The notes under the pieces: generated by a model
Seen by the model: the letters and a program-made list of their open reading frames with translations, nothing else
Told to the model about the DNA's origin: nothing
Databases searched by the model: none
Shown here: positions 1-11,051 of the stretch, one piece after another
Layout: the number at the start of each line of letters is the position of its first letter
How positions within the stretch are numbered: position 1 is the first letter of the stretch
Source: Strigamia acuminata
Taxonomy: Eukaryota > Arthropoda > Chilopoda > Geophilomorpha > Linotaeniidae
Direction: 5' to 3'
Length of the DNA: 64,000 bases
Assembly: GCA_949358305.1 (NCBI GenBank)
Contig: OX442315.1
Coordinates: 35,862,427 to 35,926,426, forward strand
Program-made: the position numbers and the translations under genes

Positions 1-411
1 TTCTTTGTCATTCTAGACTGGCTTTGTCACTGCTTGCTGCTCTGGACTACTGCACATACTACTGCTCTGAAGGTTGCACTGAGACTGACTGCTGCACACT
101 CTGTGATTTCACTGTGTCTTTCACAGGTGCAGGAATGTTAGTTCCCACCCCTGCTAATCCCGACAGTGTCATCACATATGCTAATCTATATGCACGACTG
201 AGGGTTGGTGACTCACCAAGCTCCTCCCTTCTATAATCCTTCAACTGATTGGCTCTTTGCTTTTCTTGGTACCAAATGACTCATCCATTAGTCATTACAC
301 AGGTGTCCAAATGTTTCAAAGTGAGGCTGGCCAATCACAATGTAACATTGATGTGTCCTGCAGAGATGTATGGACAGCCAATGATTGCTCTCCGACTCAT
401 GTCTTATATTA
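1..411. other. unassigned left edge
   Basis: No gene could be supported here. A short open frame at 24-236 is rich in cysteine and threonine, but it has no recognisable domain, splice context or second copy in the window. The stretch runs directly into repeat R2 at about 412 and may be the outer part of a larger repeat whose start lies outside the window. Confidence 0.4.
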
Positions 412-1305
412 CCACATGGGCTGACATTGCAACTGAAATGATTTCTTTGAACAATAAGGATTAAGATTAAGTGAAATTGAAATCACTTCATTGACTTTAA
501 AAGTGACTTATCTTTTCTAACAAGCACAGTAATTATCTCAGCTTAAAGTGATGTTACTTCTTCAATCTGACCTCCTGTTTTTTCAAGCTTGTGCACTTGT
601 GCATTATTACCTCCGCCTAATCTAGTTTAAAGGTTGTACTACATCTTTTGGGGTTTTCTGTCAAGTCATCCTGGTAGCCCATGGTCACAATAGTTATTTT
701 TGTTAACGTAGTTTTGACCCCTACTTCTTACTCTTCTGGCCATTGCCACGATTCCTGATCCTAATGGCACACTTTAAAGGTGTCAGACTATTTGAAGTCT
801 AAGCTTAGAAAACGTATTGCAGTGTAGAGAAAGTAATGAATAGCTAAAGACCTAGTTAGCGTTTTTACTGGAAACATGGTAAAAAAGAACAAATAAGTTT
901 GACAGGTGCATAAACTATATCATGATGGCAACCATGCTTAATCAACTTATTGGATCTACAAGTACTAGTAGCATGAAGTTATATAAAGAACAAGTTTTAT
1001 TAACAAAATAAGTCCAAGTTACAAAATCAATTCAAACTTTAAATACTAAAGATCTTTGAGTGGCGACCAAATAATCCAATTCCTATTCAATTGACCACTC
1101 ACAGATACAGCAGTTGTAACCAAATGCGGCTGAGAATAAGAGGCTTATGATTGGGCTAGCATCATTGGTTTCACCGTCCGCACGATCGGTGGTCGGCCTG
1201 CCATTTGTTGAAGAATGTCCATCTCACTTTTCCTATTTAAAATTGAACATTTATCGCAAGGATGCTTATTTCTAAGACTTACAATTATAAATACTAGTAC
1301 TATGA
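412..1305 (+). repeat. R2 repeat, copy 1 (with R3 tail)
   Basis: This block recurs at 6112-7060, 11052-11640 (partial) and 24521-25215 with small substitutions and indels. It starts near the words ctgacattgcaactgaaatg and ends near tgcttatttctaagacttac. Its last 250 bp (from about 1050; R3) recur alone at about 8280-8540, 12720-13140, 13260-13400, 23455-23720 and 25190-25420. No transposase is encoded. It is probably a non-autonomous dispersed element or part of a larger segmental duplication. Confidence 0.75.
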
Positions 1306-1444
1306 CTTCTCATAGTAGAAGTAGCTAGGTTAAAATCGGAAAACACTATTCACTTGTCGGATGTAGGTAATCACTGTTCTGACACGAAAGATTTGTGTTC
1401 ACATAGACGTTAATCGTACGCACAGTCGAAGAATTCGGTCATCT

Positions 1445-1966
1445 GGGGCCATCCATTTACTACGTAACGCTGAAATCGGCTTTTTTTAGACCCCCCCTCC
1501 CCCCATGTCACGCTAAGCTTCACCCCCCCTACCCCCTATGTCACAGTCACAGTTTATTATCATTGGGTCTTTGTGGTCTGGATGGTGGTTAGATTTATTT
1601 TTTACTCAAGAGGGTGTCCTTCTCCCATTGGCCGAGCCGTATCACTGGTGTAGTGATCCAAAAATGAGGTAGGAGTAATGCGGCTCGGCCAATGGGAGAA
1701 GGGCACCCTCTTGAGTCGAACCAGAGTACTATAGTAGCGCTGCTAATAACAATGCAGCTGATGAAATGAACACTGTGACGTCTTGAATTTCGCTATGATG
1801 ATGATGAAATTTGGGGGCAACGTGCATATATGAAATGTGCATTAAGATCTTTGCTTGTGACGTCACATTTCCAAGAACCCCCCCTCCCCCTACGTCACAA
1901 TTTGTCACGAGATTGGCTTACCCCTCCCTCCCCCCTAAGGCCGTGACGTAGTAAATGGATGGCCCC
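1445..1966. mobile_element. inverted-terminal-repeat element
   Basis: The two ends are inverted repeats: the left end begins ggggccatccatttactacg and the right end is its reverse complement, ending atggatggcccc. Both inner flanks carry C-rich runs of the type acccccctcccccc. There is no transposase ORF, so this is a MITE-like DNA element. The family is not identified with certainty. It holds a second, unrelated palindrome at 1604-1716. Confidence 0.7.
1604..1716. repeat. nested 36-bp-arm palindrome
   Basis: The arms 1604-1639 and 1681-1716 are near-perfect reverse complements (actcaagagggtg... against ...caccctcttgagt) around a 41-base loop. It lies inside the element at 1445-1966 and looks like a second foldback element inserted into the first, or an internal hairpin of it. 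Confidence 0.75.
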
Positions 1967-2400
1967 TCTTCGGGTATGCCCGGACGAAAACAAAAATAAA
2001 GATCATGCAACAGACGGCGATCAAAACTTTACACGCGCCATCACAAGTATTCACGGTAAATTTGGCGATGTGAACAAATATTACACATAATGCGTTGAAA
2101 GGCGAAAGGAGTGCTTGATAGATTGAACAAGTCTTCGGTGGGCGGCCCTTGGGTTTGACGTCCTGAGCCGCCATTTTGGTTAGCAAATTATTTTTAGAGA
2201 TATCTAGTAGTATGATGAATACTTTAGGGCGGGGGTCGGCAATTAATTTTAAGTGGGGTCCGGAAAGAAACACTTAAAAACCTTACTAAAAACCTAAGAA
2301 AACGGAAAAAAAACTTAAAAACCAAATAAACCTCCCAATTTTTCATTTTTGCTAGGCTAAAGCAATTTTTCTGTATCAAACGAAAGGGTCAAATAACGAG

Positions 2401-2733
2401 GTGTTGGTGCGTGCTTGCGGGTATTATCTGTCTTTGGCGCCACCTGATGAGAGATCAGTGCCTCGGATTTACTACTTAATGGGGATACGGAGCAGAGTTA
2501 GAAGGAAGGAGGATGAAATGTATTACAAGATGGGTTTGGAAGCGCAGAAATTGCAGTTTCCTTATTTCTTGTCTGGGTTTGTTCGTACCCACAGACCGAA
2601 TTGGTGTGGCGCCGGTCAAGATGTGAGTCGTTGTCGGTATTGTGGAAAGACCGGTTCAAGTGTGACAGAGCCACTTATCGCTTATGTCAACGATTTCCCA
2701 AATTGTGAATTAAATTTGATTTATTTCAATTAA
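2401..2733 (+). CDS. hypothetical protein fragment with CxxC motif
   Basis: This is an open frame of about 110 codons without a convincing ATG at its left end, so it would be an internal or last exon; the GTG at 2401 follows acgag. The composition looks coding: basic and aromatic residues are spread evenly, and a Cys pair sits in RCRYCGKTG near residue 80. It ends at TAA in AT-rich DNA. No family was recognised and no partner exon was found. It may be a stray exon in the repeat mosaic. Confidence 0.3.
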   Translation: MLVRACGYYLSLAPPDERSVPRIYYLMGIRSRVRRKEDEMYYKMGLEAQKLQFPYFLSGFVRTHRPNWCGAGQDVSRCRYCGKTGSSVTEPLIAYVNDFPNCELNLIYFN

Positions 2734-2835
2734 ATTCGTGACACAGATTTTATATGATTTATTGTTTCAAAACTAAACGTAGTATTCAGTATGAAATCCA
2801 CGATGCTCTTCACCTGTTTTCAAACAGTAAAATAA

Positions 2836-3240
2836 TTATTTCTTTTGCATTTTGCATTTTCTTTTTCCATTTCCATCTCGGCGCTCGTCGTCTCGTCGGC
2901 GGCGGCGGCGGTTAGGCCAGCCGTGGCCTAAGTACTCGATCGGCCTTTCCTTTTTCTCTGGCTGTCGTTCTGCATTTTGCTGCCTCCGCCTGGCTCTGGA
3001 TTTTTGCCCGTTTTTTGTCAAACTGCCGTATGGTTTCCTTATTAGACCCATTCTTGTTGTATTACTGAAGAAATCGTAAAATGATGAGTAATTAATAAAT
3101 TAAAATAAAAATGACAAAAAAAAACATTTTGAAGGAGATTGCTGGACGAAATGGACCAGACGCTCTTACTCTTTCACTGCTCCAATTACTCCTCCAGCTG
3201 TAGCTAGTGGCTTTGGCAGTTCTGGCCATAAGATAAATGT
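2836..3240 (-). repeat. mosaic block with Arg-rich ORF and degenerate VIGAV exon
   Basis: On the minus strand, a 71-codon ORF (3051-2836) contains EYLGHGWPNRRRRRRDDE. A second copy at 7941-8150 reads EYLGDGWHNRRRRRCDDG, so the block is duplicated with substitutions. Next to it, about 3150-3230 carries a decayed copy of the exon seen intact at 26279-26497; its frame reads GVIGAV and then hits a stop. Both pieces recur in the same order at 7.5-8.2 kb. I read the block as duplicated gene fragments, not a working gene. Confidence 0.45.
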
Positions 3241-3352
3241 TTCTTTATGGTGATGCTAGATGGCAATCGGCATTGAAATTTATTAACGCCCCAAATAACA
3301 TAAAAAAGTTACAATAAATTTAAAAATAAAAATAAAAATAAAAATAACTTCT

Positions 3353-3664
3353 CTACGAATCGTCTTCTTCAATCTCCTTTGTCAATAGTGGGGGTCTTTT
3401 ATCAACATCGACCAAGGATTTAGGAACGAGAGAGAGGAATTCTTTCAAAATATCGTATTGCATGTATGACATAGTAAGAAGCAAGAATGACCAACCAAAC
3501 AGTCTTTCTGCTCGACCAAACAGATCTATTATTAAGATGTTGTGGTTTGGAGTGATGGGTTCAATATTTATTTCTTTTTCTGTTGAATCATTGGATAGAA
3601 TTTTGTCATTATTCTCTGCGTGTAGAGCCATATTGCTACGTGGCCGAGGGGATGAGTGGACCAC
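3353..3664 (-). CDS. hypothetical 103-aa protein
   Basis: An intact ORF runs from ATG 3664 to a TAG at 3353-3355. The N-terminal third is polar. A central hydrophobic stretch follows (from about NILIIDLFGRAERLFGW through SFLLLTMSYM). The tail is acidic and ends EIEEDDS. Codon use is unbiased and no repeat copy of this ORF was seen elsewhere, unlike its neighbours. The stop is followed by a TTTTTA microsatellite. No family was recognised. It may be a short gene, a last exon, or a chance frame. Confidence 0.35.
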   Translation of the reverse strand: MVHSSPRPRSNMALHAENNDKILSNDSTEKEINIEPITPNHNILIIDLFGRAERLFGWSFLLLTMSYMQYDILKEFLSLVPKSLVDVDKRPPLLTKEIEEDDS

Positions 3665-4664
3665 ATTACAAATGGCCCATTGTTGAATGACTGGTACAAA
3701 ACCATGCGGTTACATGAGTTGGACTACTAATCTAAATTATAAACTTAAGACTTAACCTAAATCAAAGAAACATAAATCATATAATATCTAAACTAATGAT
3801 GACACAGAATTATTACGTATATGTCTAATTATGAAAACCAAGTAACTTAAATGATTCTTCAATCTTCTATGGAGGCAGGAGGAGAGAAGACACGACAAGA
3901 ATGGCAACAAGACATTGAACATTCTTGATGAAGGGGCAGAGACCTTCTGCTGAGCATGCCTGCCCATCGTAGAGGATTGACCGTTTACTCACCAAAAACT
4001 TATTATCAGGTGCAAGTCTGCAAGAATAGTTTTGAGCGAATGCTCGAGACAGTAAAAGACAACTACACGGCATTTAGGTTGACGTTGGTTTCTAAATGTC
4101 CAAATGGCTACCATGTAATAACTTTAAGAGACGGGCTGAATTGGCATCACCAAAGTTCCAGCGACCAAATGACTACCAACTTTGGCATTTATGTCGCCAC
4201 TAATGACTTAGTGACCGAATCTCTACCAAACATGGCACTTGGATCATCACTGAGAACTTGGTGACCAAATCGCTACCAAATTCATAACCAGAATAATAAA
4301 CAATATAGCAAGGGAAATTGCTGTCAAATGGATCGGAATTTATTAGAAAACAGTAGGAGACTTGATCGGCTGTCAACTGGAAACATCAATTAGCTACTAG
4401 TGCCATTTCACTATACTCAGCTTAATTTAGGTACTATTTAGGTTTCATAACGGGTGTTGCATGCATGCTGGGTTGGGCCTCAGCTGATCGTATAGTGGAA
4501 GAAAAAATTCATCATTTTCCAATTGGTGTTGTGACTTTCTGTAATCATACGCTTCTTACCCACAATCTCTCAGTTCGCAGTTTAGTGTATTTAGGTCTGT
4601 ATGTGGTCTACGTCTCCCCTTTGCAGAACTATGCGGAATCACGTTTTCTCACAACCGAACTGTG
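3665..4664. other. intergenic, no supported gene
   Basis: One open frame (3956-4264, plus) covers this stretch, but its second half is built on a degenerate repeated phrase around gaccaaatgactaccaac and gtgaccgaatctctaccaa. I therefore treat it as a simple duplicated sequence. No RNA gene or splice-bounded exon was seen. Confidence 0.5.
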
Positions 4665-4832
4665 ATGGCGAACTGCGATGCTAAATCCAAATCTGTCGAC
4701 ACAAAAACAGAGCTTAAACGACCTAAAAAAGAAGAAATTGAAGAAGACGACGACAATTCTTCCAATTCAGGTTGCATTGCATCGGACCGTTGCCCGAATA
4801 AGCAGCGAAGCCAAAAAAGCGAAAAGGTTTAA
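4665..4832 (+). pseudogene. orphan first exon, Lys/Glu/Asp-rich, 55 codons
   Basis: ATG 4665 opens a frame that reads MANCDAKSKSVDTKTELKRP and continues through an acidic and basic stretch to a stop at 4830-4832. A possible splice donor lies inside it (TCAG|gttgca). The composition resembles the disordered start of a nuclear protein. The downstream DNA switches to a RICTOR fragment at about 4908, so the rest of the parent gene is missing. The parent was not identified. Confidence 0.3.
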
Positions 4833-4907
4833 AAGCACAAAATTTCTTGTTCATTTCTCTACAAATGTTTGAATCATGTTTCTTTATTTCCAGTTTTACC
4901 TTACGGC

Positions 4908-5128
4908 CAAATTGAGTTTGGAGGAAATATTAGTTTGGTAAACGAGAAATTGAACATTGTGATGATTTTTGATTGGAATTATTGGAATTATTATTTTTTA
5001 GCATTATGTTTATTTAATGAGGCGCGTGAAGTGAGGGCAGCAGGTCTGCGAGCAATACGTTATTGACTACAAGATGAGGCAGCTATTGATGCTCTGTGGA
5101 AACTTCAGTTTGATCACCTTGTTGCAAG
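4908..5128 (+). pseudogene. RICTOR exon 3-4 fragment (dead copy)
   Basis: 4908-4937 matches the end of RICTOR exon 3 (28491-28520) and keeps the splice donor. 5002-5128 matches exon 4 (28585-28716). The exon 4 copy has lost about five bases after its acceptor. It also carries TGA where the intact gene has TTA (RY-stop-LQ instead of RYLLQ), so it cannot encode RICTOR. Repeat R1 follows immediately, as it does after the better-preserved copy at 9356-9981. Confidence 0.88.
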
Positions 5129-6110
5129 GTTTTATTTTTATTATTTTTCTGATGTGGTTTTGGTAAAGTAATCTTCATAAGAAATTTTGTAATATCTGAT
5201 AAACTTAGAAACATTTTTTGACACTTGTGTTCAACTGTTGAGATTTGAGCGTCGCTCTGGTGGGAACAACTGTTATTAACTGCCAGAGAAGCATAACGCA
5301 ATTCCTTCACGTTGATTCCAAACAATAGCATTGCTTTTCCTTCGCATAGCAACAGTCATTCACGTGTTTGTGTTCTTCATTCCATTTTCTGGTTGTTTTC
5401 TGTCGGATTCATGCATTCGCGGTTGATATTTTCATTTCTTTTTCAATCATTCGTGAAGAAGTTTATTATTTTATCGATGCCGTGACCAAGGAATTGGATT
5501 TCGATTGCATCGCTTGATTTTAAGTCTGATATGGTTTGATTTTTGGCTTGTGATAGAATTTAATGTTTTTGTATTTCTTCTTTCTATGGCTAATGTGGTA
5601 TCTCATTCTACGTTAGTTTAAGTTTAATCTATTCTTTTGTACAAGAGTTGGTTGATTGGCTTCATAAACACGGAGAATCCGCGAATTTCTCAGCAAGTTT
5701 AAATTCGTATTTGTTTGAAAAATGATCCATTTTAAGCCTACTATAAGCCTAGTTCGAAATTTATTTTTTTTTGAATTTCTTCATTTATTTGGCAAGAATA
5801 TTATTTGATTCGCCTTTTGGTGCATTTTTGGTGGTTTTTCAAAGTTTGATTTGTATTTTTTATTTGAAATTGAACTTGTCTTTTGGTTTTCGTGATTGGT
5901 AATAGCATTTTCCATTTTTCATAACATCAAGTGTTTAGTTTGGGATTAGATTTCAGAAACCTGGTTATTATTTTCAAAGTGATCGGTGGCTCAGACGATG
6001 GTCATAAACTTCAAAAATGACAGTTTTCAAATGGAAAAATGCATTTACAGATGAAAAAAATGCATTTGCAGATGAAAAAAATGCATTTGCAGATGGAGAA
6101 TGCATGCTTT
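5129..6110 (+). repeat. R1 repeat, copy 1
   Basis: This roughly 1-kb block recurs at about 9982-10985 and 14565-15575. Shared words include gagcgtcgctctggtgggaa, cagtcacgtgtttgtgttc and, near the end, short runs of aaaatgcatttgcagatg. Copies 1 and 2 both follow a RICTOR exon 4 fragment; copy 3 does not. No credible ORF is shared by the three copies. It is likely a segment co-duplicated with the gene fragments. Confidence 0.8.
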
Positions 6111-6111
6111 G

Positions 6112-7060
6112 ATCACATGGGCTGACATTGCAACTGAAATGATTTCCTTGAACAATAAGGATTCAGATTAAGTGAAATTGAAATTGCTTCATTGACTTAT
6201 AAAAGTGACTAATCTCTTTTAACAAGCGCAGTAATTATCTCAGCATAAAGTAATGTTACTTCTTCAATCTGACCTCCTGTTTTTTCCAGTTTATGCACTT
6301 GTACTTTATATTGCCTCTGCCTAATCTAGTTTAAAGGTTGTACTACATCTTTCGGGGTTTTCTGTTCAGTCATCCTGATGGCCCATGGTTACAATGATTC
6401 TACTTTTGTAGTTTTTTTCTGTTAACATAGTTTTAACCCCTACTTCTTACTCTTCTGGCCATTGCCACGATTCCTGGTCCTAATGGCACACTTTAAAGGT
6501 GTCAGACTATTTGAAGTATAAGCTTAGAAAACGTATTGCATTGTAGAGAAAGTAGCTTTTTTACCAAAGTCAAAGAGTAGATTATTGATGACTATTTGAC
6601 TGGAAACATGGTAAAAAAAAACAAAAAAGTTTTACAGGTGCATAAACTATATCATGATGGCAGCCATAATCAACTTATTGGATCTACAAGTAGCATGAAG
6701 TTATATAATAACTAAAGAACGAGTTTTATTAACAAAATAAGTCAAGTTACAAAATCAATTCAAACTGAAAATACTAAAGATCTTTGAGTGGCGACCAAAT
6801 AATCTAATTCCTATTCAATTGACCACTCACACACACAGCAGTTGTAACCAAATGCGGCTGAGAATAACAGGCTTATGATTGGGCTAGCATCATTGGTTTC
6901 ACCGTCCGCACGATCGGTAGTCGGCTTACCATTTGCCGAAAAATGTCTATCTCACTTTTGCTATTTAAAATTGAACAAATATCGCAAGGATGCTTATTTC
7001 TAACAGTAAGACTTACAATTATAAATACTGCTATGACTTCTCAACACAATACTAACTTAA
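6112..7060 (+). repeat. R2 repeat, copy 2 (with R3 tail)
   Basis: This is the best match to the copy at 412-1305 and shares nearly every phrase in order. It follows R1 copy 1 directly; R2 copy 3 follows R1 copy 2 in the same way. The order RICTOR fragment, R1, R2 is therefore repeated as a unit. Confidence 0.8.
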
Positions 7061-7233
7061 TTTAATTCATGAAACAATGATCATCACGACTTGAGATAAT
7101 TTACAATGATAAAAAGATGAACATGTTCTCTGTAAGGTGTGGTAATTCTTTCTGAGTTTACTAAAACGAAATAGTGAAGATAATATTACAAAAAGAAATT
7201 AATGATTACAAATAATTGAAACGATTATAAAAG

Positions 7234-7497
7234 TCACAACTCCACAACCCAATCGTTTGCTAAGTTGCGGAGAGCTACCGTCATCTTGGACCACATTTGT
7301 GGGTTGCCGTTGATGTACGCGTATTTGTTCTCCTCATTGTCGAAGACGAGTTCGTATCGTGATTCTTCGCTTCCGGCGTCATCTTGGCTTGCCGAGCTTG
7401 CCTCCGAAGCTGGTTGTCGATTCGCGATTCTTTTTTCTAGATTTTTATAAACTTTAGCAGTTGCCTTTGCCTGTGAATAGCCCGGCGGTCCCGGCAT
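7234..7497 (-). CDS. hypothetical 87-aa protein, MPGPPG start
   Basis: An intact ORF runs from ATG 7497 to a TGA at 7234-7236. It begins MPGPPGYSQAKATAKVY and has a Ser/Ala/Glu-rich middle. It then reads YELVFDNEENKYAYINGN, followed by a Trp-containing tail ending LANDWVVEL. The composition looks coding. The first bases (gccgggaccgccgggc) recur at about 16115-16145, where the ATG is lost. No family was recognised. A single exon of a larger gene or a stand-alone peptide are both possible. Confidence 0.4.
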   Translation of the reverse strand: MPGPPGYSQAKATAKVYKNLEKRIANRQPASEASSASQDDAGSEESRYELVFDNEENKYAYINGNPQMWSKMTVALRNLANDWVVEL

Positions 7498-7509
7498 TTT
7501 TTTTGGCGC

Positions 7510-8230
7510 TTAAAGATGATTTACAACCATAAGAGTACGAAATGGACCAGACGCTTTTAGGCTCTTGCTCCAGCCACCACTCCAATTATTCCTTCAACTC
7601 TTTTTGCTGTAGCCAGTTGCTCTGGCGGTTCTGGGCGTGGTCGTGCGTGGTCCTAGTTTCGTGCGTGGTCCTAAGTTCTGGCAGTGGCAGTTGTTCTGCA
7701 TCTCTGATTTTTCACCCGCTTTTTGTTAAATTTGCAAATGGAATTTTTTTTGGACCCATTCTTGCCGTATGGTTCATGGTATTACTCACTTTCTCTGTAC
7801 TTGGGTATTACTGAAGAAAAAAAATCTAATTTATGACACTGAAGCAAATATAACTAATATGACAACTAATATAATTTCCAAAATATGTTCAATGCTGGTC
7901 CCTCTAATTGCTCTAAATCCCACCAAACGTTCCAAACGCTCTAATTATTCCTCGTTCCGGCAAGAGACGTTTCGGTGGTGTTCGTTCCGGATTGGCAATT
8001 CTTTCTATGGTCCTTTCGGCGGCGACAACGGTTCTGTCGGCGGCGAGCGTCTCGGCGCCCGTCGTCACAGCGGCGGCGGCGGCGGTTGTGCCAGCCGTCG
8101 CCTAAGTACTCGGACATGTTGCTTTCCTTGACCAGTACTTCAATCACCATTCATCAAGCATAAATACACACCAGTTTCCTTATTCGACAAATTCTTGTGG
8201 TATTACTGGAGAAATAGTAAAATGATGAGT
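7510..8230. repeat. duplicated mosaic (second copy of 2.8-3.2 kb)
   Basis: The block contains, in order: a decayed minus-strand VIGAV exon (7510-7620, stop after AGARA); the block with aaatggaattttttttggac (about 7735), also found at 3030, 8825 and 23740; a 7941-8150 minus ORF with the EYLGDGW and Arg-rich motif; and a GC-rich ggcggcggcgg run. The same pieces occur in the first 3.2 kb and partly at 23.7-24 kb. No intact gene could be supported. Confidence 0.55.
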
Positions 8231-8569
8231 AATTAATAAATTTAAAAAAAAACGACAAAAAAAAAACATAACGAGAAAATCCCGAAAGTATCAAACACAC
8301 AAAGGCGTTGAAATAATCTGCTCGTGTATCGGAATTGAGATTAAACAAGTACAGGAATTCCTGTTCAATTGACCACTCACAGATGCAGCAGTTGACTGAA
8401 TGTCGCTCTGTAAGGCGTAGTGGCCCATCTGCGGTGTCCATTGCATGATTGATCGGTAGGTGTCGATGACATGCTGCAAGGATGCTTATTTCTAAGACTT
8501 ACAATTATAAAAACTACTATGACTTCTCAACACAATACAAACTTAATTTAATTCATGAAACAATGATCA

Positions 8570-8783
8570 TCACGAGTTGATAAAAAGATGAACGTGTTCT
8601 CTGTAAGACTTTGTGGTAATTCTGTCAGGGTTTTTAAAATAGACGTCTGGGTCCGGATACATGTTTAGAAACTCCTCAACGTCAAAGTTAAGAGTACGAA
8701 ATGGATCAGATGCTTTAATTGCTCCAGCCACTGCTCCAATTACTTCTCCAGTCGCTCTGGCGGTTCTGGGCGTGGCCGTTGTT
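8570..8783 (-). pseudogene. VIGAV/SYREHV exon, copy 2
   Basis: The minus strand reads GEVIGAVAGAIKASDPF, then VEEFLNMYPDPDVYF and ITTKSYREHVHLFINS-stop. It aligns residue by residue with the ORF at 26279-26497 and shows many conservative replacements. A stop lies in frame just upstream, so the piece is a terminal exon at most. The protein family was not recognised. The similarity suggests a once-functional coding exon. Confidence 0.55.
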
Positions 8784-8924
8784 CAGGCATCACGAGTCTT
8801 TTGCCAACTTTTGGATAGTTTTGCAAATGGCTTCTTTTTTGTACCCACTGTTAAAATAAAAATGACAAAAAAAAACATTTTGAAGGAGATTGCTTTATTT
8901 TTAGCGGCACAAATTGAAATTGCC

Positions 8925-9340
8925 ACACACTCGCAGTGTAAGGCAGCTAAGTTTTAAGGGGGCGGGCGGGCGTTTAAACTGTTTTCATCACATCTATATT
9001 GTGACGGGAATAATGAGATTGTACAATAACTGCATTATTCACACGTCGCTCGTAAACATCAGCAATGTCAAAACAAATTCGAAAACAGATGATGATGTCA
9101 TAATTGTTAGCGTTACTATGAAACGAGACGTTTTTATTCATTTTTATTTGTTAATAAATTGATTGGCTAGACTTTATGAAATTATTTCTGACTCGAATCT
9201 GCTGAGTAATGATTATTGCTACAATTTACAGTTGTTTTTAATATTTGTGGGATGATGATTGATATTTATTCAGCTCGCCAGACATTTTTGCCGGCATTTA
9301 TCGCCGCCTATAGGTACAAATTATAAACATTAAACACCAA
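8925..9340 (+). pseudogene. PPWD1-type cyclophilin fragment, internally deleted
   Basis: This segment matches 27150-28070, the cyclophilin gene and its spacer to RICTOR. An internal deletion joins the first coding exon (MRLYNNCIIHTS) directly to the last one (NISNVK...). The whole catalytic core is missing. The junction stays in frame, but the following stop is changed to CGA, so the frame runs on to 9162. It is part of one duplicated block that continues into the RICTOR copy at 9356. Confidence 0.85.
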
Positions 9341-9355
9341 TGGCCGAGCTGAAGT

Positions 9356-9981
9356 ATGGCCGCTTCGAGTCGAGTAAGAAACCTCAGGTCGGGTCGTTCC
9401 GTTCGCCGTAAGTTCGACTCAATTCAAGCACGATAAATTCGATTATGCTATTAATTATTTTCCCATTGACAGATCGGTATGAAAATTATAAAATTATAAA
9501 AATTATAAAAATCGACTTTACCAAAGGTCGGTTTTTTCGCCCGGTGGTGGATTTCGAGATTAAAAAAATAAAAACAAAATAAAATGACATGACACGAAAT
9601 CTTTTATAAATCTGTTTTTCCAGATCCGACGGAAAATGTGAAGGAAATACTGCGGAATATTATCGACAGGGAATGTGTGCACAAGGCGAAGAAGTTGGCC
9701 TATTTGAGTGGTTTAGTCAAGTTCTCTCAAAACGTCCAAAATATACATGAAATTAAATTGAGTTTGGAGGAAATATTAGTTTGGTAAACGAGATATTGTA
9801 CATTGTGATGATTTTTGATTAGACTTATTTAAATTTTTTATTTTAGCGTAAGGTTGTGTTTATTAAATGAGGCGCGTGAAGTGAGGGCAGCAGGTGTGCG
9901 AGCAATACGTTATTTACTACAAGACGAGGCAGCTATTGATGCTCTGTGGCGGAAACTTCAGTTTGATCATCTTATTGCAAG
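9356..9981 (+). pseudogene. RICTOR exons 1-4 duplicate, frame still open
   Basis: Four exon copies are present with GT-AG borders: 9356-9407, 9473-9526, 9624-9783 and 9847-9981. They encode about 133 residues that start MAASSRVRNLRSGRSVR and run through the EAREVRAAGVRAIRYLLQDE segment with no stop. Exon 2 has six extra bases made of short ATTATAAAA repeats, and exon 4 has one extra codon (Arg in LWRKLQF). After exon 4 the match to RICTOR ends and R1 begins; reading through adds about 30 residues before a stop. It could yield a truncated N-terminal RICTOR peptide. A non-functional duplicate is the safer reading. Confidence 0.85.
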
Positions 9982-10985
9982 GTTTTATTTTTATTATTTT
10001 TCTCATGTGGTTTTGGTAAAGTAATCTTCAGAAGAAATTTTGTAATATCTGATAAACTTCGAAACATTTTTTGACTGTTGTTTTTAATCAACAGTTAAAA
10101 CAGGGTTTGAGCGTCGCTCTGGTGGGAACAACTGTTATTAAGTGTCAGAGAAGCGTAACACAATTCCTTCACGTTGATTCCAAACAATAGCAATGCTTTT
10201 CCTTCGCATGGCAACAGTCAGTCACGTGTTTGTGTTCTTCATTCCATTTCCTGGTTGTTTTCTCGCGGATTGCGGTTGATATTTGTCAATATTTTCATTT
10301 CTTTTTCAATCTTATTTGTGAAGAAGTTTAATATTTTATGGATGCATGACCAAGGAATTGGATTTCGATTGGATGGCTTGATTATCGGTTTGATTTTGGT
10401 TTGATTTGGTTTGATTTTTGGCTTGTGATAGAATTTAATGTTTTGGTTTTTCTTCCTTTTATGGCTGATGTGGTATCCCGCCGCTGTTATTCTATTCTAT
10501 GCTAGTTTTAGCTTAATCTATTCTTTTGTACAAGAGTTGGTTGATTGGTTTCATAATCACGGCATTAACATTTCCGCGAATGTCTCAGCAAGTTTGAATA
10601 CGTATTTCTTTGAAATAGGCCTAGTTCGAAATGTATTTTTTTTTGTATTTTTTCATTTATGTGGCGGTTGAGTATTTATTTGGCAAGAATATTATTTGAT
10701 TCGTCTTTTGGTGCATTTTGGTGATTTTTCAAAGTTTGGTTTGAATTTTTCATTTGAAATTGAATTTGTCTTTGGGTTTTCGTGATTGGTAATAGCATTT
10801 TCCATTTTTCATGACATCAAGTGTTTAGTTTGGGATTTCTGAAACCTGGTTTTTATTTTCAAATTAATCAGTGGCTCAGAGGATGGTCATAAACTTCAAA
10901 AATGACTTTTTCAAGCAAAAAAAAATGTATTTTCAAATGGAAAAAAATGTATTTGCAGATGGAAAAAATGCATTTCTATTTCTTG
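9982..10985 (+). repeat. R1 repeat, copy 2
   Basis: This is the second copy of the block at 5129-6110, with scattered substitutions and short indels. It contains the same closing run of aaatgcatttgcagatgg-like words. Open frames at 10174-10404 and 10438-10671 are hydrophobic but are not conserved in copies 1 or 3, so they are not called. Confidence 0.8.
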
Positions 10986-11051
10986 AGTTGTAGTGGTGTG
11001 AAGAATACTTTAAGGCAAAGATTGGGCTTCTTAATCTCTTGCATGCCTTGT

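Noticed and set aside
3956..4264. 102-codon plus-strand ORF
   Set aside because: Second half is a degenerate internal repeat; no family match or exon borders.
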